Source: Gammaproteobacteria bacterium
GTDB taxonomy: Bacteria; Pseudomonadota; Gammaproteobacteria; Ga0077536
Assembly (NCBI GenBank): GCA_020849475.1
Contig: JADLGE010000033.1
Coordinates: forward strand, 42,571 to 106,570
DNA: 64,000 nucleotides
Direction: 5' to 3'
The translations under genes and the position numbers were made by a program. The notes under the pieces were generated by a model. The model was not told where the DNA came from. It saw only the letters and a program-made list of their open reading frames with translations, and made no database searches. Shown piece after piece: positions 1-8,637 of the stretch. Each line of letters begins with the position of its first letter. The first letter of the stretch is position 1.

Positions 1-77
1 GTTCTCGTGTGCCGGGCTGGCTCTTGTCGACAGTCTTGCGGGGTTTGCTTGCCAAGATGCGGAGGGATGGTTTAGTT

Positions 78-93
78 TTGAACGCTCGTTCAA
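78..93. promoter_or_regulatory. Palindromic operator candidate upstream of the hyuA-type gene
   Basis: A perfect 7-bp inverted repeat, TTGAACG-CT-CGTTCAA, lies 60 bases upstream of the proposed TTG start of the first gene. The size and symmetry are typical of operators for TetR-family or similar dimeric repressors. No regulator gene is visible in the first 100 bases, so the partner would lie outside the window. The palindrome is seen directly; its role is inference. Confidence 0.5.
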
Positions 94-153
94 TTATTGA
101 TGGATTCGGGGGGCCAGACAAGCGCGCTCCCCGCTCACCCAGGGGAGACAGCT

Positions 154-2262
154 TTGAGTTCCTACCTTTGCGGCCTCGATATCGGAGGCACGTTCACCGA
201 CTGCGTGTTGATGGATGAAAACGGCCAGATCACCATCGCCAAGGCGCCGTCCACCCCATCCAATTTCGCCGAAGGCGTGATCGAGGCCATCTCGCGCGCC
301 GCCGCCAAGATCGGCAAGGACTTGCCGCAACTGCTCGACGCCATCAGCGTGCTGGCCCACGGCACCACGGTCGGCACCAACACCATCATCCAGCGCCGCG
401 GCGCCAAGGTCGGATTGATCACCACCAAGGGTCACAACGATGTGATCCATATCATGCGCGGCTCGCGCGGCCTGTCCGGGCAGGATATCAAACTCATCGT
501 GCACATACCCGAGAGTTCCAAGCCCGAGCCCCTGATCCCCAAGCGCCTCATCCGCGGCGTGTCCGAGCGCGTCGACTGCTTCGGCAAGATAGTGGTGGAC
601 TTGAACGAAGATGAAGCGCGCCAGGCCATCATCGAGCTGCGCGACGCCGGCTGCGAAGCGCTCGCCATCTGCACGCTGTGGTCGTTTCTCGAACCGAAAC
701 ATGAAAAGCGCATCAAGGAACTCGCTCAGGAACTCGCCCCCGAGCTTTACGTCACCTGCTCGTCTGAACTCGCGCCGAAGTGGGGTGAATACGAGCGCAC
801 CACGGCGGTCGCGTTGAATGCCTATATCGGGCCCGTCACGGTCGGCTATGTCACGCGTCTCGACAAGCAGCTGAAGGCCACGGGTCTCAAGCCGCCGCTG
901 CAGATCACGCAGTGCGCGGGCGGCACCATCACCGTGCGCAAGGCCCAGGAAGCGCCGCTTCTGACGCTCGACTCGGGGCCGGTGGCGGGCGTTACCGGCT
1001 CGGTGTTTCTGGGCACGCTCATGGAGACGCCCAACATCATCACCACCGATCTCGGCGGCACCTCGTTCGACGTCGGCGTGATCCACAACGCCGCGCCCAT
1101 CGTCACCTACAAGAGCCTCGTGCATCAGTACGAATACTTCCTGCCCAAGGTCGACGTGCACACGCTCGGCACCGGCGGCGGCAGCAAGGTGCGTGTCGAC
1201 AAGGCCACGCGTTCCCTGCGCGTCGGACCCGACAGCGCCGGCGCCGACCCGGGCCCGGTGTGCTATGGCCGCGGCGGCACCGTGCCGACCACCACCGACG
1301 CCGATCTCGTATTGGGGTATCTCGATCCCGACAACTACGCCGGCGGCACCATGAAGCTCGACCATGCCGCCGCCGCCGCCGCGCTGCAAAAGCTCGCCGA
1401 TGAAATCGGCATGGACTTGTATGAATTCGCGAGCGGTGTGGCGACCATCGCCGAATTCCAGATGGCCGACCTCATCCGCAAGATGACGGTCACCAAGGGC
1501 CTCGACCCGCGCGAGTTCGTGGTCTATGCCTTCGGCGGCGCGGGCCCGGTGCACATGGGCGTGGCGGCGCGCGAACTCGGCGTGGCCAAGGTCATCGTGC
1601 CGCAGGGCGACACGGCCGCGGTGTGGTGCGCGTTTGGTGCGGCGTCCGCCGACATCCTGCATGTCGACGAACAGGTCAGCATCATGTCTTCGCCTTTCGA
1701 ACTGGCGAAGGTCAACGCCATGCTCGAAAACCTCCATGACAAGGGCCGCGCGCATCTGACCGAAGACGGCGTCGACGCCAGCCGTCACCAGTTCCGTTTC
1801 TCCATCGACATGCGTCATCGCGGCCAGATCAACGAAGTGGAAGTGAATCTCGACAGCGGCGTGCTCGATCAGGCCGGTCTAGAGCAATTGCGCGAACGCT
1901 TCGTTGCGCGCTATGAGCAACTCTACGGCCGCGGCGCCGCGCTGCGCGGCGCACGCCTGGAAATGGTGACTTTCCGTTGCCGCGCCTCGGCAACTTCACT
2001 CAAGCCCAAGCTGGTGGCGGCCAAGGAACTGACCGACGTCATTGCGGCCGATGCACAGACCGGCACGCGCGACATCTACTGGGCGGAATGGAAGAAGCTG
2101 GCACCCACGCCTATCTTCAACGGCTACAAGCTCAAGCCCGGCAACGCCATTGTCGGGCCGTGCGTGGTCGAGACCACCACGACTTCCATGGTCGTGCATC
2201 CGAATCAGCGCATCGCGGTCGATGCGCTGGGTAATTTCTTGATCGATCCGAACTGGGTTTAA
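154..2262 (+). CDS. Hydantoinase/oxoprolinase subunit A family protein (acetone carboxylase beta-like)
   Basis: This is an ASKHA-fold ATP-dependent subunit of the HyuA / acetone carboxylase beta family, which phosphorylates a substrate or enolate for the partner B subunit. The N-terminal phosphate motif GLDIGGTFTD lies at residues 7-16, followed by HGTTVGTNTII, the second nucleotide motif TTDLGGTSFDVG and GTGGGSKVRVD. An upstream ATG at 97 is in frame, but the first 19 residues do not look like the family. The TTG at 154 has AGGGGAGA at 141-148 and gives 702 residues, so I prefer it. The B subunit starts 11 bases after the stop. The substrate cannot be read from sequence; acetone, acetophenone-like ketones, hydantoins or oxoproline are the family options. 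The fused gamma-like domain on its partner favours the carboxylase branch. Confidence 0.9.
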   Translation: MSSYLCGLDIGGTFTDCVLMDENGQITIAKAPSTPSNFAEGVIEAISRAAAKIGKDLPQLLDAISVLAHGTTVGTNTIIQRRGAKVGLITTKGHNDVIHIMRGSRGLSGQDIKLIVHIPESSKPEPLIPKRLIRGVSERVDCFGKIVVDLNEDEARQAIIELRDAGCEALAICTLWSFLEPKHEKRIKELAQELAPELYVTCSSELAPKWGEYERTTAVALNAYIGPVTVGYVTRLDKQLKATGLKPPLQITQCAGGTITVRKAQEAPLLTLDSGPVAGVTGSVFLGTLMETPNIITTDLGGTSFDVGVIHNAAPIVTYKSLVHQYEYFLPKVDVHTLGTGGGSKVRVDKATRSLRVGPDSAGADPGPVCYGRGGTVPTTTDADLVLGYLDPDNYAGGTMKLDHAAAAAALQKLADEIGMDLYEFASGVATIAEFQMADLIRKMTVTKGLDPREFVVYAFGGAGPVHMGVAARELGVAKVIVPQGDTAAVWCAFGAASADILHVDEQVSIMSSPFELAKVNAMLENLHDKGRAHLTEDGVDASRHQFRFSIDMRHRGQINEVEVNLDSGVLDQAGLEQLRERFVARYEQLYGRGAALRGARLEMVTFRCRASATSLKPKLVAAKELTDVIAADAQTGTRDIYWAEWKKLAPTPIFNGYKLKPGNAIVGPCVVETTTTSMVVHPNQRIAVDALGNFLIDPNWV

Positions 2263-2273
2263 GGGGAGCACCT

Positions 2274-4562
2274 ATGCCACGCATCAGCGAAATGACCGAT
2301 GTCGATTTCAACGGCATCGAAAACCCCTACGTGCCGCCCAAAGAGCTGCGCATCTCGCCCAAGTTGAGATTGCACAAGCAGTGGGATGAGAACGTCGATC
2401 CGGTGACCTATGAAGTCGTCCGCCACAACCTGTGGCAGATCAACGAAGAGCACGGCGCCACCATCCAGCGTCTGTCGGGCTCGCCGGTTGCCATGTATGC
2501 GCTCGATCTGAATCCGTCGATTCTGACCGAGGACGCCGAGTTCGTGTATTTCGGCCCCTACATGCAATACATGTCCGGTGTGACCGACACCCAGGTCAAG
2601 TGGACCATGGAGTTCCGCTCCGACAACCCCGGCATCAATGAAGGCGACATGTTCATCGCCAATGACCCGTGGGTGGGCGCCGCCCATCAGCAGGACGTGA
2701 TGCTGCTGTGTCCGGTGTTCTGGGAAGGCGAACTGTTCTGCTGGGTGACCAACTGCCTGCATCAGTACGATATTGGCGGCATCACGCCCGGCAGCTTCTG
2801 CCCGTCGGCCGAATCGGTCTATGAAGAAGGCATCATGCTGCCGCCGCTCAAGATCATCGAGAACTACGAGATTCGGCGCGACATCGAGGCGGTGTATCTG
2901 CGTGCGTCGCGCAAGCCACAACTGGTGGCGCTGGACTTCCGCGCGCAGGTGGCCGGCAACACCACCGCCCGTGACCGCGTGCTGGAACTCATCAAGCGTT
3001 ATGGCGCCTCGACCGTCAAAGGCGTGATGAAGCGTGTCATCGACAACTCCGAGAAATCGTATCTCGAGAAGATGGCGCGTCTGCCTGACGGCGAATGGCA
3101 TGACCGCACCTATATCGAAGCCTGCCGCCCCGGCGATCGCCGCACCCATCGCGTGGTGCTCGGCATGCGCAAGGAAGGCACCAAGCTGACCTTCTTCAAC
3201 GACGGCTCGGCGCCGCAGGAAGGCGCGATGAATGCCACCTACTCCGGCTGGCGCGGTTCGATCATGGTCGCCATCAACGAGCTTCTGTGCTGGGACCAGT
3301 ACTTCGCCTGCGGCGGCGCGCTGCGTCACGTCGAATTCGACCCGACGCCCGGCACTTTGAACTGCGCGAACTTCCCGGCCTCGGTCTCGACCGCGCCGAT
3401 TCAGTCGATGGAGATCTCGCTGTATCCCGCCTACAACGTCATCTCCAAGATGATTTATCCGGACGCCGAACTGCGCCGCGACATCATGTGCATCGGCGGC
3501 ACCAGCCAATGGCCGGCGACCTTGTTCCGCGGCATCGATCAATGGGGCGAGCGTTACGGTTACTTGCTGGTCGATCCGATAGGCGGCGCCATCGGTGCGT
3601 TCTCCATGGCCGACGGCATCAACACCGGCGGCCAGGCACGCACGCCCATCTGCCAGTTGCCGAACATCGAACACACCGAGCAGAGTTTTCCGGTGCTGTT
3701 CCTGTATCGCAAGGAACTGCCGGATTCCGGCGGCGCCGGCCAATATCGTGGCGGCTTGTCGGCGGAGTCGTGCTTCATTCCGCACAACACCGACTTCATC
3801 ACCCAGGACACTTTGTCGTCCGGCAATGCCACGCCTACATCACCGGGCATGATGGGCGGCTATCCGTCCACCACCAATGCCTACACCTTCCTGCGTGAGA
3901 CCAATATCTTCGAGAGTATCCAACAGCGCACCATGCCCGGTGACACCTCGGAGATCAGCGGTCGCGAGGAAGTGCTGCAACTACGCCAGGAGAATTTCCA
4001 GCAGCACGCGGCCGATGTCTACGCGGTGCGCTGGACTGGCGGTGGCGGCTTCGGCGATCCCTTTGACCGAGCGCCGGCCGACATCGAGAAGGATCTCGAG
4101 GATTACGCCATCACGCCCGAGGCGGCGCGCAGCATCTACGGCGCGGTGCTCGATACGCAAGGCAATGTCGACATCGAGGCGACCGCCGCCGAGCGCGCGC
4201 GCATTCGCCGCAGTCGTTTGAACGGCGGCGCCGGCAAGACCCGCGCCGGCGAGCTGGTCTTTCAAGCCAGCCCCTTGCTCGACGCGCGGCGCGACGGCCA
4301 GGGCAACTATTGGGCCTGCGGCAAGTGTTCGGCCGATCTCGGCCCGCTCAACGACAACTACAAGCATCACTGCATACGCGAAGACAACCCGGTGTCGAGT
4401 TCCAATCCGCTGATTGGCGACCCGGCGCGTTACATCGACGATGCCGTGAGTTTCCGGCAGTTCTTCTGCACCGGCTGCGGCGCGCTCATCGACAACGAGA
4501 TCGCGGTATCCAGCGACGGCTTGTTGCACGACGTGGTACCGGCGCTGTCAATGTGCGAATGA
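2274..4562 (+). CDS. Hydantoinase B / acetone carboxylase alpha-like subunit with C-terminal gamma-like zinc domain
   Basis: The 762-residue protein has the HyuB-family body (roughly residues 40-610, including the late GGGGFGDPFDR motif) and an extension from about residue 650. The extension carries CGKC at 682-685, a Cys at 700 and CTGCG at 732-736, and resembles the small gamma subunit of acetone carboxylase, which also has paired cysteines followed by FFCxxCG. It is therefore probably an alpha-gamma fusion, which would complete a carboxylase with the preceding A subunit. AAGGGGAG at 2261 sits 5 bases before the ATG. The last codons and the TGA stop fall inside a family A palindrome, so the final residues (Cys-Glu) come from the repeat. 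Biotin-independent carboxylation of a ketone is the best guess, not proven. Confidence 0.88.
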   Translation: MPRISEMTDVDFNGIENPYVPPKELRISPKLRLHKQWDENVDPVTYEVVRHNLWQINEEHGATIQRLSGSPVAMYALDLNPSILTEDAEFVYFGPYMQYMSGVTDTQVKWTMEFRSDNPGINEGDMFIANDPWVGAAHQQDVMLLCPVFWEGELFCWVTNCLHQYDIGGITPGSFCPSAESVYEEGIMLPPLKIIENYEIRRDIEAVYLRASRKPQLVALDFRAQVAGNTTARDRVLELIKRYGASTVKGVMKRVIDNSEKSYLEKMARLPDGEWHDRTYIEACRPGDRRTHRVVLGMRKEGTKLTFFNDGSAPQEGAMNATYSGWRGSIMVAINELLCWDQYFACGGALRHVEFDPTPGTLNCANFPASVSTAPIQSMEISLYPAYNVISKMIYPDAELRRDIMCIGGTSQWPATLFRGIDQWGERYGYLLVDPIGGAIGAFSMADGINTGGQARTPICQLPNIEHTEQSFPVLFLYRKELPDSGGAGQYRGGLSAESCFIPHNTDFITQDTLSSGNATPTSPGMMGGYPSTTNAYTFLRETNIFESIQQRTMPGDTSEISGREEVLQLRQENFQQHAADVYAVRWTGGGGFGDPFDRAPADIEKDLEDYAITPEAARSIYGAVLDTQGNVDIEATAAERARIRRSRLNGGAGKTRAGELVFQASPLLDARRDGQGNYWACGKCSADLGPLNDNYKHHCIREDNPVSSSNPLIGDPARYIDDAVSFRQFFCTGCGALIDNEIAVSSDGLLHDVVPALSMCE

Positions 4563-4617
4563 ATTCGCACCTACAGGGCCCCTTGTAGGTGCGAACTTGT
4601 GCGCACTCAAGTGCGCA
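4553..4617. repeat. Family A palindrome with hairpins (terminator-like)
   Basis: GTGCGAAT-GA-ATTCGCAC spans 4553-4570 and overlaps the stop codon of the preceding gene. From 4564 to 4595 a second stem forms with 12-base perfect arms (TTCGCACCTACA and its complement) around an 8-base loop. A third palindrome, TGCGCACT-CA-AGTGCGCA, occupies 4600-4617. The block probably ends or attenuates transcription between the carboxylase pair and the enoyl-CoA hydratase gene. There is no clear T-run. Confidence 0.7.
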
Positions 4618-4667
4618 GCTCTACACACATGCCCACGCCGGAAGCCTGGCGTTCAAGGAACTCAGCC

Positions 4668-5453
4668 ATGACTTACGAATTCATCACCGTCACCAAAGCC
4701 GACCATGTCACGCGCATCACCTTGAATCGCCCAGCGGTGATGAATGCCATCAATCAGCAGATGCACGATGAGCTGCAGGCGGCGTTCGATGATTTCGCCA
4801 GCGATGACGCGCAGTACTTAGGTGTGGTGTCGGGCGCTGGCGAGCGTGCGTTTTCGGCCGGCAGCGATCTCAAATCCATCGCCGCGCAAGGCAAGATGCA
4901 TGTCTATCCGCGCAGCGGCTATGCCGGGCTCATCGAACGCTTCGATCTCGACAAGCCGCTGATCGCGGCCGTCGATGGCGTGGCGGTCGGCGGCGGCTTC
5001 GAAGTGGCGCTGGCCTGCGACATCATCATCGCCACCCGTCGCTCACGCTTCGGCCTGCCCGAGCCGCTGGTCGGCGCGGTGGCCCTGGGTGGCGGCATGC
5101 ATCGCCTCGCGCGCCAGGTCGGCCTCAAACAGGCCATGGGCATGATCCTGACCGGCGACATGATTGGCGCCGAAGAAGGCTATCGTCTGGGCTTCGTCAC
5201 CGATCTGGTCGACCACGATGAACTCGATGACAGCGTCGCCTCGTGGTGCCAACGCATTCTGCGCTGCGCGCCGCTGTCGATTCGCGCCTCGAAACAGACC
5301 GTGATGCGCGGGCTGGATGAGACGAGTCTCGAACGGGCCATGGCCGCGCAACCGAAATACCCGGCGTTCAAGACCTGGAACGAGTCCAGTGATCGCATCG
5401 AAGGCGCGGCGGCGTTTGCCGAAAAGCGCGCGCCGGATTGGAAGGGACGCTGA
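4668..5453 (+). CDS. Enoyl-CoA hydratase/isomerase family protein
   Basis: A crotonase-fold protein of 261 residues acting on an acyl-CoA in the cytoplasm. The oxyanion-hole segments are AFSAGSDLKS (about residues 62-71) and GVAVGGGFEVALACD (about 105-119). FGLPEPLVGAVALGGG carries a Glu at the usual catalytic region, although the normal GGTQRLPR stretch reads GGGMHRLAR. The start is the ATG at 4668, preceded by AAGGAA 7 bases upstream; the longer reading from 4599 runs through the repeat and lacks a site. The order after the A/B carboxylase pair suggests that the carboxylated product is activated to a CoA ester and then hydrated, but this is inference. Confidence 0.9.
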   Translation: MTYEFITVTKADHVTRITLNRPAVMNAINQQMHDELQAAFDDFASDDAQYLGVVSGAGERAFSAGSDLKSIAAQGKMHVYPRSGYAGLIERFDLDKPLIAAVDGVAVGGGFEVALACDIIIATRRSRFGLPEPLVGAVALGGGMHRLARQVGLKQAMGMILTGDMIGAEEGYRLGFVTDLVDHDELDDSVASWCQRILRCAPLSIRASKQTVMRGLDETSLERAMAAQPKYPAFKTWNESSDRIEGAAAFAEKRAPDWKGR

Positions 5454-5486
5454 GCAGCATTCGGCTCAATCGCCCGAATTTTGAAT

Positions 5487-5504
5487 GTCTGACTGAAGTC
5501 AGAC
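5487..5504. repeat. Family B palindrome, variant copy
   Basis: The copy reads GTCTGACT-GA-AGTCAGAC. It differs from the consensus in both arms in a compensating way, so the stem is preserved. It lies between the convergent hydratase and DUF3422 genes and could act as a two-way terminator. The compensating change suggests selection on the structure rather than the sequence. Confidence 0.7.
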
Positions 5505-5513
5505 CCACACCAT

Positions 5514-6797
5514 TCATTCGTGGACAGACACCTCGTGCACTCTTGCATGCAGGCGCCGCAATCCCAGCCACACCGCCAGCGCGATCACCGGAATGCTGAG
5601 CGCGGTCGCGACTTCAGGCGCGATGGCAATACCGAAAGCATGCGCGCCCTTGGCGAGATAGCCGACCAGGCCGCTGCCGTAGTAGGTGACGGCCGCGACT
5701 GACAAACCTTCCACCGCACTCTGCAGCAGCAATTGCGCCTGCTGACGGCGATTCATGGCGTCGAGCAGCTGGGCGCTGCTCTGCTGTTGCTCAATCTCGA
5801 CACGCGTGCGCAACAGGTTTGAAACGCGCGAGATGCGCTCCGACAAAGCTTGTTGGCGACGCGCTGCCCACGCGCAGGTCTGCATGGCCGGCAGCAGACG
5901 CCGCTCCATGAATTCACGCAAGGTCTGCAGATTGGCGGTGCGCACTTCGCGCAGTTCGTCGATGCGTCTTTGCACGAGTTCGAAATAGGCGGCGCTCGCC
6001 GAGAAGCGCGCATGGGTCCGCGCGTAGAGGCCTTCGACATCGGCGGCAAGCTGGGTGAGCTGACGCAACAACTCGGGTTCGCCCTCGGCGCTGGCGCTGC
6101 GTATGCGCTCCGCGACCGCCGCGAGATCGCGTTCGGCGGTGGCGAGTGCAGCGCTCACTTCGCGTGCGGCCGGCATGCCAAGCAGCGCCATCATGCGATA
6201 GGTTTCCACTTCCACCACACGCTGCACCAGCCGCCCCAGGCGTTGCGGGGACATGTCTGCGGCCACGATCACCCAGCGCCCGAAGCCGCCGTCGCGCAGG
6301 CGAAAATCGGTGTAGACCTTGGCCGCGCCCTCCATCGCCGCGCAGCCGACCAGGCTGTCGTCATCGAGATCGCGTCGCACCACCACCGGCAGCGTTTCAT
6401 CGTTGCCGCGCGCCGGCAGCACCAGCACGTTGAGACCGATGAGCCAGCGTCCCGGCAGACCGGCAAGCCACTGCGGCGGCAGTTCGCCCAACGGCGACAC
6501 GCTGAAATTCGCGGCATCTTCGGGCAGCTCTCGCCAGAAGGTATAGGTCTGGAATTCGGTGTGCTTTTCCCAGCGCAGATGCACGCCGCCGACGTCGAGG
6601 CTGAGGTGGTTGGCGTCGTCCGCCGGCAGCGGCAGATGACGGTCGCGCAAGAGCTGACATAGATGCGCATGGGTGTCGCCGGCATCGGCGTCGGCCATGC
6701 CGACATGGGTCAGCAGCAGCGGCGCGGTAAGCCGCTCGTAAGGCCGCGCATGCACCTCGTGGTGCAGCGCTTCACGCTGGGGATGGACGTGCTTCAT
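5514..6797 (-). CDS. DUF3422 family membrane protein
   Basis: The 427-residue protein begins with the HPQREALHHEVHARPYERL stretch that is characteristic of the DUF3422 family, followed by a mixed alpha/beta region (HTEFQTYTFWRE near residue 80) and a long helical, probably coiled-coil, region from about residue 215 to 335. Two hydrophobic segments near the C-terminus (about 355-380 and 390-410) probably anchor it in the inner membrane. The function of the family is unknown to me. It is monocistronic: it converges with the hydratase gene, and the cytochrome operon upstream ends separately, with a pair of family B repeats in between. Confidence 0.88.
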   Translation of the reverse strand: MKHVHPQREALHHEVHARPYERLTAPLLLTHVGMADADAGDTHAHLCQLLRDRHLPLPADDANHLSLDVGGVHLRWEKHTEFQTYTFWRELPEDAANFSVSPLGELPPQWLAGLPGRWLIGLNVLVLPARGNDETLPVVVRRDLDDDSLVGCAAMEGAAKVYTDFRLRDGGFGRWVIVAADMSPQRLGRLVQRVVEVETYRMMALLGMPAAREVSAALATAERDLAAVAERIRSASAEGEPELLRQLTQLAADVEGLYARTHARFSASAAYFELVQRRIDELREVRTANLQTLREFMERRLLPAMQTCAWAARRQQALSERISRVSNLLRTRVEIEQQQSSAQLLDAMNRRQQAQLLLQSAVEGLSVAAVTYYGSGLVGYLAKGAHAFGIAIAPEVATALSIPVIALAVWLGLRRLHARVHEVSVHE

Positions 6798-6865
6798 GGC
6801 GCCACAGCATGGCGTAGCAACCGGCGCTTGACCAGCCTGCGAATGCTGCTGGCGATCGTTTGTGA

Positions 6866-6918
6866 GTCAGACTTCAGTCTGACACTACACGGCATCGAAT
6901 GTCAGACTGAAGCCTGAC
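6866..6918. repeat. Inverted pair of family B palindromes
   Basis: Two copies lie at 6866-6883 and 6901-6918, separated by 17 bases. The left copy is in reverse orientation (flank resembling TGTGG) and the right copy in forward orientation (flank GAAT before, CCCACA after), with one base change in its right arm. The pair lies between the end of the cytochrome operon and the start of the DUF3422 gene, and resembles the paired arrangement of bacterial REP elements. Confidence 0.75.
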
Positions 6919-6945
6919 CCACAGCAATACGGGGCGCGAACAGCC

Positions 6946-8631
6946 TTATTTCAGCTGCGCTTCCTTGGCACGGTGGAAGCCGTGGCAGGTGACGCAGGTC
7001 GAGGCGAGCTTGCCTTCGCCGGCATCGCCGCTGCCATGGCAGGTGCGGCAACTGTCGATGCCGGGCAGCATGACGTCGGCGCTGGTCTCGGATTTCTTCG
7101 CGTTCACATGGCAATCGGTGCAAGCCTGGGTGTCATGCTGCTTGTGGCTGAAGTTGGCCGCCGGCAGCCACGCCTTGGGAATGCGCACCGGGTCGATATG
7201 CCAGGCATCGGCGCCGCTGCTGCCCTTGCCGGTGGGCGTGACGGTATGGCACTTGCCGCAGGTGGTGTAGGCGAGCATTTCGGCGGTGGTCATCTCGGCG
7301 TTGCGCGCCGCCCACGACAGCGCATCCTGCTTCTCGGCTTCACTTATCGGCTGGCCGGGCACACGGCGCGCCTGCACGCCGTTGGGCGCAAAGGCATTGG
7401 GATAGCCGCCACGCAACGCCCAGGCCTGGAAGTAATCGCTGACGGCATTCACCGCGCCCTTGAGATCGCCATGCGGCACTTCGCGCACCACGTCGCCAGG
7501 GATATTGAGCTGGTGACATTCGTGACAGTTCTTCTCGAAGCTCACCGGCTGCATGCGTCCGCCACCCGGCTCGGCCTGGTGACAATCAGCACACTGCAGT
7601 TTGACCGTGCCGCGGGTCGGGCTTTCGATGCCCTTGGCATCGAGATGGCCCTGGTGCGAGAACTCGATGCCGGGCGTTTCACGCAGCGCCTTGGCATCGG
7701 ACAGCGCCACGCGCACCGACATCGGCTTGCCGTCGATTTGATGCACCAGGGTCGGACGGAACTCCGGATGCTCGGCGCCAAAGTTGCGCACGTCGAGCAA
7801 TTGGGTGTCCTTGAACTTGTCCTTGAGATCGCGGTGACAGCTCACGCACAGGCTTTCATCGTGGCGCACCAGCGAACTCTTGCCGGTATGTTCATGGTGA
7901 CATGAAGCGCAGCGCTGGCCCTTGAACAGGCCGGTCTTGAGGATTTCACTCTCTACGTGATGCGGCGTGTTCTGGTGGCAGTCGAGACAGGCGCTGTTGC
8001 GCGTCGGCACGAAGGGAATGGTGTGACAGGAATTGCAGTTCACGCCGAAATGCGCGTGGGCATCGCTGACCGCACCGCTCTGCCAGGCGTGATCCGACGG
8101 CAGCAGCGGCAGCATGCGCAGCCATTTGCCGGCGCTAGGCACGGTCGCCGAGATCAGCGGCACCAGCAGGAACAGGCCGAGGATGACGGCTGCCGCCGCC
8201 AATGCCACCGGCCGCTTGCGCAAACCCGCCGCGCCGAGGTCGAGGCGCGCGCGCTTCAACAGCGCCGCTTCCATTTCGCGGCCGCGGGTCGAGGTGTCTT
8301 CCGAAATCTCGAGGGCGAGGTTGCAGCCCGCGGCATCACCGACGCGCAGGATGTGACCGCCGAGTTCAACGCGATCGCCGGCGGTCAGCACCGCCGACTG
8401 CACCACATCGCCGTTGTAATGAAAGCCCGCCGCCAGGTGCGATTGCAGCCGCACCTTGCCGTCCTGGCCTTCGATGAGTTCGGCGTGGGCCAGCGCCACG
8501 CGCAGATTGGAAAGATGGATGTCCTGATCGGTGCCACGACCGATCTTCAAACGCGAGCCTGTCAACGGCACTTCGTGCGCCGTGTCGTTGAGCTTGCCCT
8601 TATGGGAGACGTAACGGACCAAGATGCGCAT
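6946..8631 (-). CDS. FHA domain-transmembrane-decaheme cytochrome c fusion
   Basis: This is the last gene of the seven-gene operon (561 residues). Residues 1-105 form a forkhead-associated domain (IGRGTDQDIHL, then RVALAHAEL), which should sit in the cytoplasm and may read phosphothreonine. One hydrophobic helix at about 141-163 is followed by a periplasmic region with ten CXXCH heme motifs starting near residues 199, 215, 241, 262, 347, 369, 458, 504, 528 and 546. Extra histidines such as those in SHQGHL and SHKQHD are likely distal ligands. It has no cleavable signal peptide; the single helix would export the C-terminal part. The start lies 6 bases after the stop of the b-type membrane gene. 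It probably relays electrons at the inner membrane, with a signalling input on the inside. The fusion is unusual. Confidence 0.85.
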   Translation of the reverse strand: MRILVRYVSHKGKLNDTAHEVPLTGSRLKIGRGTDQDIHLSNLRVALAHAELIEGQDGKVRLQSHLAAGFHYNGDVVQSAVLTAGDRVELGGHILRVGDAAGCNLALEISEDTSTRGREMEAALLKRARLDLGAAGLRKRPVALAAAAVILGLFLLVPLISATVPSAGKWLRMLPLLPSDHAWQSGAVSDAHAHFGVNCNSCHTIPFVPTRNSACLDCHQNTPHHVESEILKTGLFKGQRCASCHHEHTGKSSLVRHDESLCVSCHRDLKDKFKDTQLLDVRNFGAEHPEFRPTLVHQIDGKPMSVRVALSDAKALRETPGIEFSHQGHLDAKGIESPTRGTVKLQCADCHQAEPGGGRMQPVSFEKNCHECHQLNIPGDVVREVPHGDLKGAVNAVSDYFQAWALRGGYPNAFAPNGVQARRVPGQPISEAEKQDALSWAARNAEMTTAEMLAYTTCGKCHTVTPTGKGSSGADAWHIDPVRIPKAWLPAANFSHKQHDTQACTDCHVNAKKSETSADVMLPGIDSCRTCHGSGDAGEGKLASTCVTCHGFHRAKEAQLK

Positions 8632-8637
8632 TGTCGT

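Noticed and set aside
94..1818. Long open frame antisense to the first gene
   Set aside because: In high-GC DNA the antisense frame of a real gene stays open by codon bias. Its composition (His, Arg, Gly rich) and lack of any motif show it is a shadow.
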